DNA of 20,404 bases from CAVZRC01 sp052148775 (GTDB lineage Bacteria > Planctomycetota > Planctomycetia > Isosphaerales > Isosphaeraceae). The notes under the pieces were generated by a model. It saw nothing but the letters and a program-made list of their open reading frames with translations, was not told the origin of the DNA and did no database searches. The stretch covers positions 1 to 20,404 of the forward strand of contig JBKQHM010000135.1 in NCBI GenBank assembly GCA_052148775.1, written 5' to 3'. Shown one piece after another: positions 7,982-15,004 of the stretch (the stretch's first letter is position 1; each line of letters opens with the position of its first letter). The translations under genes and the position numbers were made by a program.

Positions 7982-8305
7982 TCAGCCCATCTCGCGTTCG
8001 CGCACGGTCACGTAGACTTCCTGGCAAGCCTCGGCGACCTTCTCGCCCAGCCCCTGGTGCTTGCTCTCGAGCTGGCCGGAGTACATGGTCAGGACCTTGC
8101 AGAGGAAGGCACCATGGCAGGCGTCGGCTTCCTGGACGAGCTGGTCGAGGGATTCTTCGATCTGATCGGCCAGGTAGAGCAGGAACTGGGCCTGCCCCTT
8201 GATCTCGGCCAGGGACCGGCGCAGTTCCGGGGAGGTCGAGCCGGCTCGATTGGCGAAATCCGCGGTGCCGGCGAACGACTCGTGAGGCGTCTCGAGCGTA
8301 TGCAT
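7982..8305 (-). CDS. Small helical hypothetical protein, downstream member of a tandem pair
   Basis: A 107-residue protein of unknown function, predicted by eye to be mostly alpha-helical, without signal peptide or membrane span. The ATG at 8305 is supported by GGAGGG about six bases upstream. The region from about residue 33, including EIKGQAQFLLYLADQIEESL, aligns without gaps to the protein encoded just upstream. Shared positions include I-K/R-G..QF..YL, then E.D, F, M, L and Q. The two genes are 35 bp apart and surely co-transcribed. A helical bundle or a heterodimer is possible. Nothing points to a catalytic site. Confidence 0.75.
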   Translation of the reverse strand: MHTLETPHESFAGTADFANRAGSTSPELRRSLAEIKGQAQFLLYLADQIEESLDQLVQEADACHGAFLCKVLTMYSGQLESKHQGLGEKVAEACQEVYVTVREREMG

Positions 8306-8340
8306 GACAGACCCTCCGTGCGTCCCGTTCCTTGCCGAGC

Positions 8341-8646
8341 TCATGCGATGTCTCCTTGATCGTGCGGGTCGAACGTCCCATCGACGAGGGATTGGAGCGC
8401 ACCGCACAGGTCTCCCATCAGTCGCATGTTCTGGCTTTCGAGCCGGAGATTGGCCGCGTGCATCTCGACGAGCTGCCGGATGAAGATCCGGGTGCCGGGA
8501 TCGGTCTCGTCCCGGTAACGCTCCGCGTCCGCCACGGCGGCACGGACCAGGTAATCCATGAACTGGAGCTTGCCGCGGATCGCCACGCAGAGTTTGGAAA
8601 GTTGGGAAGTTTCCGAGATCTCGGATTCTGCCGTGAGTTGTGACAT
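8341..8646 (-). CDS. Small helical hypothetical protein, upstream member of a tandem pair
   Basis: A 101-residue, charged, probably all-helical protein of unknown function. The ATG at 8646 gives a protein starting MSQLTAESEISETSQLSKLC. A GGGGAG block lies 11 bases upstream, with an intervening ATG-CGA-TAG mini-frame. The core AIRGKLQFMDYLVRAAVADA corresponds to EIKGQAQFLLYLADQIEESL in the downstream gene, suggesting an old tandem duplication. About 12 identities over 54 ungapped positions were counted by eye. The protein has a single cysteine near the N terminus and another near the C terminus. It is cytoplasmic by default. No named family was recognised. Confidence 0.75.
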   Translation of the reverse strand: MSQLTAESEISETSQLSKLCVAIRGKLQFMDYLVRAAVADAERYRDETDPGTRIFIRQLVEMHAANLRLESQNMRLMGDLCGALQSLVDGTFDPHDQGDIA

Positions 8647-9248
8647 CCCTATCGCATCTCCCCGAACGATCGTTGGAATCCGTTGCCGGCATGATGGCCG
8701 GGAGTAGCGTTAGGTTAATCGCCCTCGACCAAGTCCGCAAGCGGAAAGCGAGACGTCAATCCTTGAACCTCGACGGTTTCGGGGCTCACCCGGTCGTCGG
8801 CGGGCGCGGGCGGCGGGAAGAGTGGAAAGAACGGCATCGCCGGGCTGTCTGCGGAGGGTCGAAAGGAGCGTGGCGCTGGTGTCGGGAAAACGCAGGTATG
8901 GCATCGTCGGTTGTGTCTCGCCTTCGGATAACGCGATCAACTCGGCGACCATCGACTGATGACCCAGTCGTCGGGATCTCATTCGAACGCGAAACGAAAG
9001 TTTGCCGGATTTTCTCGAACGTAAGCCGGCAAAGAAACGGCAGCATACACCGGCCCATCGTTGTCGTCAAGCAAGGCAATTCGCCTTATTAGAAATGAAA
9101 GTCGGACGGTCGAATTGATGGAGCCTTGCTTCGCCCCAATCGTGCGGAGCGGAAGGTCTCCCCGGTTTATTTCGCGGGCCGGCTGGGGTAAAAGGGGAGG
9201 GGGTCAATCGATCGATCGAGCATTCCTACCCGGGAGGAGACGTCAACG
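8647..9248. other. Divergent intergenic region, no supported gene
   Basis: About 600 bp between divergent genes. It contains an 8-bp inverted repeat TTTGCCGG (9001-9008) and CCGGCAAA (9026-9033) and a strong ribosome binding site, GGGAGGAG, just before 9249. The open frames here are low-quality, Arg-rich shadows. Promoters in both directions are expected but not evident. Confidence 0.5.
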
Positions 9249-10151
9249 ATGTCGCGTGGATTGAGTCGTCGTGAATTGTTGCTGGCCGGCGGTGCGGCGT
9301 GGCTGGGGGCGGGGGCGATGGGGCAGGTCCTGGCGAGACCCCAGGGCGCTCCCAAGAAAGTCCTCTTCTTCACCAAGAGTTCGGGCTTCCAGCACTCCGT
9401 GATCGCCCGAAAGGGAGATCAGCCCAGCGTCGCCGAGCGCGTGCTGAGGGACATCGGGGAGAGCCATGGGTTCCAGGTCATCTCGACCAAGGACGGGCGC
9501 GTCTTCGAGCCCGACCAGATCGGGCAGTGGGACGCCTTCGTATTCGAGACCACCGGCGACCTGACCACGCCGGGGACCGACAAGGCCACTCCGATCTCAC
9601 CCGAGGGCGAGAAGGCGTTCTACGACGCCATCCGCGGGGGTAAGGGATTCCTCGGGATGCACTGCGCCACCGACACCTTCGGCCACCACGGCAAGCGGAA
9701 CAAGGGGGCCGAGGACCCTTACATCCAGATGATCGGCGGCGAGTTCGTCTCGCACGGGGCCCAGCAAGAGGTCGAGATCGACATCGTCGACCCGAAGTTC
9801 CCCGGCGTGGCCGAGGGCTTCGGCAAGTCGGGCCCGTCGTTCCGCATCACCGACGAATGGTATGCCCTCAAGAATATGCCCGAGGACATGCATGTCATCC
9901 TCGTCCAGAACACCAAGGGGATGAAGGGCCGCGAATATCAACGCCCGAGTTATCCGATGACCTGGGCGAGGAACTTCGGCAAGGGCCGGGTCTTCTACAC
10001 CTCGATGGGGCACCGCGAGGACGTCTGGGAGAACCCGATGTATCAAGGGCTCCTGATCGGCGCCCTCGGCTGGGCGACCGGCCGCGTCGACGTGGATGTC
10101 ACGCCGAACATCAAGGAGGTCACCCCCGGGTACGACAAGCTGCACAGTTAG
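9249..10151 (+). CDS. Tat-exported ThuA-like domain protein
   Basis: A 300-residue protein with an N-terminal twin-arginine signal (SRRELLLAGGAAWLGAGAM, residues 6-24) followed by a ThuA-like, class I glutamine-amidotransferase-like fold. Recognisable pieces are KKVLFFTKSSGFQHS (36-50), DAFVFETTGDL (95-105), GKGFLGMHCATDTFG (131-145), DEWYAL (202-207) and PMTWARNFGKGRVFYTSMGH (236-255). ThuA is named after trehalose utilisation in rhizobia. Secreted versions are very abundant in planctomycetes, usually near sugar dehydrogenases and other carbohydrate genes, and their reaction is still uncertain. The start at 9249 has an excellent GGGAGGAG ribosome binding site. It is transcribed alone and faces the amidohydrolase fusion. 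Confidence 0.93.
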   Translation: MSRGLSRRELLLAGGAAWLGAGAMGQVLARPQGAPKKVLFFTKSSGFQHSVIARKGDQPSVAERVLRDIGESHGFQVISTKDGRVFEPDQIGQWDAFVFETTGDLTTPGTDKATPISPEGEKAFYDAIRGGKGFLGMHCATDTFGHHGKRNKGAEDPYIQMIGGEFVSHGAQQEVEIDIVDPKFPGVAEGFGKSGPSFRITDEWYALKNMPEDMHVILVQNTKGMKGREYQRPSYPMTWARNFGKGRVFYTSMGHREDVWENPMYQGLLIGALGWATGRVDVDVTPNIKEVTPGYDKLHS

Positions 10152-10171
10152 TCGCGAGTCGAGGGGCACTC

Positions 10172-10269
10172 CTGGGGGCTTGCCGGCGATGCCGGCCGCG
10201 ACCCCACCCCCCCCCCGCAAGGCAGGCCCTGGGTGGCTGGGGTCGGCGCCCGCAGGGCGACGCCCCCAG
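10172..10269. repeat. Composite inverted repeat between convergent genes
   Basis: The outer arms CTGGGGGC (10172-10179) and GCCCCCAG (10262-10269), and GACCCC (10200-10205) with GGGGTC (10238-10243), bracket two hairpins: GCCGGC-GAT-GCCGGC (10182-10196) and CGCCC-GCA-GGGCG (10247-10259). A ten-base C run lies at 10207-10216. The two halves look like diverged inverted copies of one unit. It may end transcription of both converging genes. From memory the motif is repeated in planctomycete genomes. Confidence 0.55.
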
Positions 10270-10332
10270 AGGCTTCCGACCCTGCACTGAACGCCGGTCG
10301 CGGGGGCTACGGACCTCCGCCCTGGGCGCACC

Positions 10333-13300
10333 CTACGGCTGGCCGAAGGCGATCTTGCCGTCGACGATGGTCATGAGGACCTTGGTCGATAGGATCTCCC
10401 TGGGCTGGGCGTGGAACAGGTCGCGATCGAGGACGCTGATGTCGGCCCGGTATCCGGTCTTGAGGATGCCGAGCCGGTCCTCGGCGAACGCCGCACGCGC
10501 CGCGCCGGCGGTGAAGCCGCGGAGGGCTTCTTCGAGCGTGAGCCGATGCTCGGGATGCCATCCGCCCGCGGGATGGCCCTCGGTGTCCTGGCGGGTGATC
10601 GCCGCGTAGATGCCCCAGAAGGGGTCGACGATCTCGACGGGGAAGTCGCTCCCGTACGCCATCGCGACCCCCGCGTCGACGAACCATCGCCAGGCATAAG
10701 CGCCGTCAACCCGGCCGGGTCCGAGGCGAGCGTCAGCCCATCGCATGTCGTCGCTGGCGTGCGAGGGCTGCATCGAGGCGATGATGCCGAGCTCGGCGAA
10801 TCGGCGGACGTCATCCTTACGGACGACCTGGGCGTGTTCGATCCTCAGCCGGGGGTCGCGCGCCTGGGGGACGGCCTTGCGCGCGGCGGCGTAGGCGTCG
10901 AGCACCAGGGCGTTGCCCTTGTCGCCGATGGCGTGGGTGGCCACCTGCCAGCCGTGCTTCAAGGCCTCGGTCGTCGTCGACTCGAGGACCTTGGGATCGA
11001 TGAGGAGCAGGCCGGAATTGCCAGGGTCGTCGTGGTAGGGACTGAACAAGAGCCCGCCGCGCGAGCCCATCGCGCCGTCGATGAAGAGCTTGATGGCGCG
11101 CAGCTCGAACCGGGCGCCGTCGGGGCCGGCCTGGGGCGGCTTGCCGACGAACTTGACCTCATCGCCCGAAGGGGGCAAGGCCATGCCGTAGACCCGGATC
11201 GCGAGCTGGCCGTCGTGGTCGAGCTCCCGGTAGACGTCGGCCGTGCGTCGGGAGATGCCGGCGTCGTGGACCCCGGTCAGGCCCGCGCGGAGGGCCATCT
11301 CCTGGGCCGCGAGCAGCCGGCGCCGGACGTCGAGCTTGGTCGGGGCCGGCACCGCGCGGCCGACCAGGTTCATGGCCCCGTCGACGAACACGCCGGTCGG
11401 CCGCCCGTCTTGGTCACGGATGATCTGGCCGTCGGGAGGAGCCTTGGATTCCTTGTCGACCTTCGCGCGCCGCATGGCCTCGGAGCTGGCCCAGCCGGCG
11501 TGTCCGTCGACCCGTTCGAGCCAGACAGGCCGGCGCGGAGCCGCCTCGTCGAGCACGGCCGCGGTCGGGAACGCGCCGCCCGGCCAGAGGCTCTGGTCCC
11601 AGTTCCGCCCGGTGATCCACGAATCGCCGGGCGTCGCATCGACCCGCGCCTTGATCCGCCGGGCGACTTCCGCGAGCGACGCGACCCCGCGCAAGTCGAC
11701 CTCCTCCTTGCCCGCGCCCAACGATTCCATGTGGCCATGGGCGTCGATCAGACCGGGGATGGCGAACGCGCCGGGCCGGTCGACGACGCGGGTCGATGGC
11801 CCTCGGAACCGCATGACCTCCTCGACGGAGCCGACCGCGGCAATCGTGCCGTCGCGCACAGCCAGGGCCTCGGCCCATGGGCGGTCGCGGTCGCCGGTCC
11901 AGATCCGTCCCGCCTTGACGATCAACGCGGCCGGGCCGTCCCGATGAAGCCGAAGCGCCCGGCCGGGCAGCTTCCGCCTGGAACCGGATTCCATCGTGAG
12001 TTTCCCTCCCGCGATCAGGGCCACGCCGTTGACGTACAGGTAACTCACGCCGGTCGCATACCGGGTGGGCTTCTCGAAGGTCGCTGCGTCGCGGAACGTC
12101 TCGGGATCGAATACGACGAGGTCGGCGAAGGCGCCCTCGCGGATGACGCCCCGTTCGGGCAGGCCGAGGATCTCCGCCGGCCAGCCCGAGCACGACCGGA
12201 CCGCCTGCTCGAGCGAGATGACCTTCTCGTCGATCGCGTATCGGATCTTGCGCGGGAAGGTCCCGTAGGCACGCGGGTGTGGCTGGTCATCGCGGCCGGG
12301 CAGGTGGGTCGAGCCATCGGAGGCGGTGGCGACAAACGGATGCCGCATGACCTCGCGGACGTCCGGCTCGCACATGCCGAAGCTGATCGCCTGGGCGCCG
12401 CCGTGTCGATGGATGTCGAGGACGACCTCCAGCGGGGTCGTCCCGGTTCGTTCGGCGATCGCGACAAGGTCGAGCCCGGCCCAGTCGGGATGCGGCGCGT
12501 ACCGCGCGATCCGGACCGAGGCGCCACCGTCGCGCTCATCGAGCTCCCGCTGGATCGCCCGGCGCAGCTCCGGCCCGCGCACGGGATCGGCGGCCAGCCG
12601 GGCGAAGTCCTCGGCGTTCCCCTGGACGGCCCAGTGCGGCACGACCATCGCGGCCAGCCGGGTGCTCGAGGCGATGTAAGGATACTGGTCGGCCGTGACG
12701 AGCTGGCCGGCGGCACGCGCCTCGGCGATCCGCTCCAGCGCCGGGCGGACCATGCCCCAGTTCGCCTTCCCGCTGGCCTTCAGGTGCGAGATGTGGACCG
12801 GGGCGCCGGACCCCTTGCCCACGGCGATGGCCTCGTCGATGGCGTCGAGCAGGCCGGCCCCTTCGCTACGGATATGCGAGGCATAGAGGCCCCCGTGCCG
12901 GTGCGCGACCTTCGCCAGCTCGACCAGCTCGGCCGTCCGTGCATAGCGGCTGGGCACGTAGATCAATCCCGACGAGATGCCCCAGGCGCCGACCTGCATG
13001 CCCCGCTCGACGACCTGCTTCATCCGCTCCAGGTCGGAGGCGCCCGGGGCGCGGTCCGCCTTGCCGATGATCGACGACCGGACTTCTCCCTGGGGCACCA
13101 GGTGGATGACATTGCTGCCGGCGCCGTGGGAGTCGATCAACGCCAGGTACTTGGCGACGTCGAGGACGCCGCCCCCGCAGTTCCCGGTGACGATCGTGGT
13201 CACGCCCTGGACGAGGTAATTCGCATTGAGCCGGGTCGCCGTCTTGGTGATCCCCTCGTCGGAGTGCGTGTGCAGGTCGATGAATCCGGGCGCGACGATC

Positions 13301-13584
13301 AAGGTTGTGGCGTCGATGACCTTGGCGCCGGGCTCGACCTCGAAGGTGCCGACGGCCACGATCCGATCGCCTCGCACGGCGACGTCGGCGCGACGACCCG
13401 GCGCGCCGGTGCCGTCGATCAGCGTCCCCCCCTTGAGGACGACGTCGGCCGCGACGTGCCGGACCACTTCGACCGGCTCGGCGGCTCCCGCGAGCGTTTC
13501 ACCTCGCACGATCCCCGGTTGCGCACCGAGCAAGGTTGCAACCAGGATGTTCGTCCAGAACATCGGCCGATCCTGTCGCTTCAC
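10333..13584 (-). CDS. Secreted fusion: N-acyl-D-amino-acid deacylase plus YtcJ-like amidohydrolase
   Basis: A 1083-residue protein with a signal-like N terminus (hydrophobic stretch 9-22) followed by two complete amidohydrolase-superfamily enzymes. Domain 1 (about 47-530) has D-aminoacylase features: HTHSDE (105-110), GNCGGG with the metal-ligand-like Cys136, SSGLIYVPSRYA, SHIRSEG (His237), HISHLK (264-269) and TASDGS (Asp423). Domain 2 (about 553-1083) is of the YtcJ/Amidohydro_3 type: HGH (616-618), GRNWDQSLWPGG, RVDGHAGWAS (His695), GVHDAG (His773), IKLFIDGAMGSRGG, THAIGDKGN (His884), EHAQ and YGSDFP (Asp980). The GTG start at 13584 has GGGAG seven bases upstream; ATG 13563 is an alternative. 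Both metal sites look intact. Domain 1 would release amino acids from N-acyl-D-amino acids. The domain 2 substrate is unknown. Confidence 0.92.
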   Translation of the reverse strand: MKRQDRPMFWTNILVATLLGAQPGIVRGETLAGAAEPVEVVRHVAADVVLKGGTLIDGTGAPGRRADVAVRGDRIVAVGTFEVEPGAKVIDATTLIVAPGFIDLHTHSDEGITKTATRLNANYLVQGVTTIVTGNCGGGVLDVAKYLALIDSHGAGSNVIHLVPQGEVRSSIIGKADRAPGASDLERMKQVVERGMQVGAWGISSGLIYVPSRYARTAELVELAKVAHRHGGLYASHIRSEGAGLLDAIDEAIAVGKGSGAPVHISHLKASGKANWGMVRPALERIAEARAAGQLVTADQYPYIASSTRLAAMVVPHWAVQGNAEDFARLAADPVRGPELRRAIQRELDERDGGASVRIARYAPHPDWAGLDLVAIAERTGTTPLEVVLDIHRHGGAQAISFGMCEPDVREVMRHPFVATASDGSTHLPGRDDQPHPRAYGTFPRKIRYAIDEKVISLEQAVRSCSGWPAEILGLPERGVIREGAFADLVVFDPETFRDAATFEKPTRYATGVSYLYVNGVALIAGGKLTMESGSRRKLPGRALRLHRDGPAALIVKAGRIWTGDRDRPWAEALAVRDGTIAAVGSVEEVMRFRGPSTRVVDRPGAFAIPGLIDAHGHMESLGAGKEEVDLRGVASLAEVARRIKARVDATPGDSWITGRNWDQSLWPGGAFPTAAVLDEAAPRRPVWLERVDGHAGWASSEAMRRAKVDKESKAPPDGQIIRDQDGRPTGVFVDGAMNLVGRAVPAPTKLDVRRRLLAAQEMALRAGLTGVHDAGISRRTADVYRELDHDGQLAIRVYGMALPPSGDEVKFVGKPPQAGPDGARFELRAIKLFIDGAMGSRGGLLFSPYHDDPGNSGLLLIDPKVLESTTTEALKHGWQVATHAIGDKGNALVLDAYAAARKAVPQARDPRLRIEHAQVVRKDDVRRFAELGIIASMQPSHASDDMRWADARLGPGRVDGAYAWRWFVDAGVAMAYGSDFPVEIVDPFWGIYAAITRQDTEGHPAGGWHPEHRLTLEEALRGFTAGAARAAFAEDRLGILKTGYRADISVLDRDLFHAQPREILSTKVLMTIVDGKIAFGQP

Positions 13585-13818
13585 AGATCTTCTCCCGTCT
13601 GATTCGGTGAACGGCGGAGCTCGTTCGCGACCCCGAAGCGCCCCAGTTTAACCGGGATCGGTCGCGGAAACCGCACAGCAGTCCTGTCACGAAGGCAAGA
13701 CCGTTCCTGCCAGGCTGTCGATCCGCACCTTGCCGGGAGTTAAATTGAAACACGCACAGTGATCATGAACCGCACAAGACCATCTCGACCGAAGGCACGA
13801 ACGAAGCGGAGAGACACC
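13585..13818. other. Divergent promoter region
   Basis: 234 bp between the amidohydrolase fusion and the oxidoreductase. It is locally AT-richer around 13737-13752 (AGTTAAATTGAAAC), the likeliest promoter area for the rightward gene. No clear consensus pair was found. The GGAGAG ribosome binding site of the rightward gene is at its right end. Confidence 0.4.
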
Positions 13819-14835
13819 ATGCGCCTCGGACTGATCGGCTCGACGGGACACTGGCAGACCTACGCACCGGCCCTGAAGCAGGTCCCCGGCCTGACTCTGG
13901 TCGCGGTCGCCGCCGCCGGTCCGGAGGAGACGACGGGTGCGTTCGACCACGCCCCGGGCCTCACCGCGGACACACACCGTTATGACGACGCCCGGAAGAT
14001 GCTCGATACCGAGAAGCTGGACGTGGTGCAGGTCTCCGGCCGCAACGACCGGATCCCCGCCTGGTCTCTCATCTGCCTGGAACGCGGACTCCCGGTCATG
14101 GCGGAGAAGCCCCTGGCGATGGACTTGCCCACGCTCGAAGGGCTGTTCCAAGCCGCGCGGAAGACCGGCGCGGCGCTCGTCCCGATGCATACGATGCGCG
14201 GCGTCGCCGAGCTGGCGGCGGTGCGGCAGTCGGTCCGCGACGGGGACATCGGCGACCCGTTGATGAGCTTCAGCCAGAAGACCTACAAGTGGGGCACGTC
14301 GCGCCCGGACGCCTACCGCAGCCGCAAGACGTTCCCCGGCCTGGCGCCCTGGGTCGGCATCCACGCCTACGACTGGCTGCACTGGATCCTCGGCGATGTC
14401 TTCACCGACGTGCAAGGCCGAGAGGGGATGACGGCGCACCCGGACTTCCCGGCCTGCGCCAGCCAGGCGGCCTTCGTGCTATCCATGGGCAACGGCGGCG
14501 TGGCATCGGTCACGCTCGACTATCTCCGGCCGGAATCGGCGCCCACCCACGGGGACGAACGCTTGCGGATCGCGGGGGCTCGCGGCGTCATCGAGACGGC
14601 CCTGATCGAGAAGAAGGTGACGCTGATCGCCGACGGCAAGCGGCCCCGCACCCTCCCGCTGATCCCCCAGACCGACATCTTCACGCAATTCGCCCGCTCA
14701 CTGCGTGGTGAAGCGCCGCCCCCGCTCACGTTGCACGAGGGTTGCCGCATCACGGAGATCGCCATCAAGGCGCAACAGGCCGCCGATATGGGGCGCGTCG
14801 TCTCCCTGCGCGACTCCCCATTCCGCATACCTTGA
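13819..14835 (+). CDS. Cytoplasmic Gfo/Idh/MocA family oxidoreductase
   Basis: A 338-residue NAD(P)-dependent dehydrogenase-like protein without a signal peptide. The ATG at 13819 is chosen because GGAGAG lies five bases upstream and the Rossmann strand begins immediately (MRLGLIGSTGHWQTY). The dinucleotide loop GSTGHW departs from the usual GxGxxG. The EKP motif is at 96-98 (AEKPLA), and the conserved histidine and aspartate of the C-terminal domain are probably in GIHAYDWLHWILGD (180-193). The C-terminal half is otherwise typical: strand-rich, with RIAGARGVIE and a final HEGCRITEIAIKAQQAA helix. It is only distantly related to the Tat-exported family member at 1136-2461. The substrate is unknown. 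It starts divergently from the amidohydrolase fusion and converges with the S53 protease gene. Confidence 0.9.
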   Translation: MRLGLIGSTGHWQTYAPALKQVPGLTLVAVAAAGPEETTGAFDHAPGLTADTHRYDDARKMLDTEKLDVVQVSGRNDRIPAWSLICLERGLPVMAEKPLAMDLPTLEGLFQAARKTGAALVPMHTMRGVAELAAVRQSVRDGDIGDPLMSFSQKTYKWGTSRPDAYRSRKTFPGLAPWVGIHAYDWLHWILGDVFTDVQGREGMTAHPDFPACASQAAFVLSMGNGGVASVTLDYLRPESAPTHGDERLRIAGARGVIETALIEKKVTLIADGKRPRTLPLIPQTDIFTQFARSLRGEAPPPLTLHEGCRITEIAIKAQQAADMGRVVSLRDSPFRIP

Positions 14836-14856
14836 GCCCTCAACGGCGCTCCAACG

Positions 14857-14885
14857 AAAAAAGGCCGCCCCGATTCGGGGCGGCC
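14857..14885 (-). terminator. Intrinsic terminator for the S53 protease gene
   Basis: A perfect stem GGCCGCCCC (14863-14871), loop GATTC, GGGGCGGCC (14877-14885) is followed on the minus strand by six T (complement of 14857-14862). It is a textbook rho-independent terminator about 120 bp after the protease stop. The hairpin could also stop the rightward oxidoreductase transcript, though without a T-run on that side. A second hairpin, GCCACCC/GGGTGGC (14958-14984), lies between it and the protease stop. Confidence 0.88.
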
Positions 14886-15004
14886 CTTGGAAGCTTGGAG
14901 TTTGCGAGTCGGCCGGTCAGGAAATCCCGCCGGCTTGGGTGTCGACCTGATCGAGCAGCCACCCCCCCCGGGCGGAAGGGTGGCACCCGACCGACTCAAG
15001 AGCC

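Noticed and set aside
8710..8982. Minus-strand 90-codon frame upstream of the small-protein pair
   Set aside because: There is no ribosome binding site, the composition is Arg-rich and non-protein-like, and overlapping frames are equally open.
10411..13602. Plus-strand open frame of 1063 codons opposite the amidohydrolase fusion
   Set aside because: It mirrors the real gene almost end to end. Its composition (Gly, Asp, Val, Arg, Pro) is typical of an antisense frame, and it has no recognisable motif.
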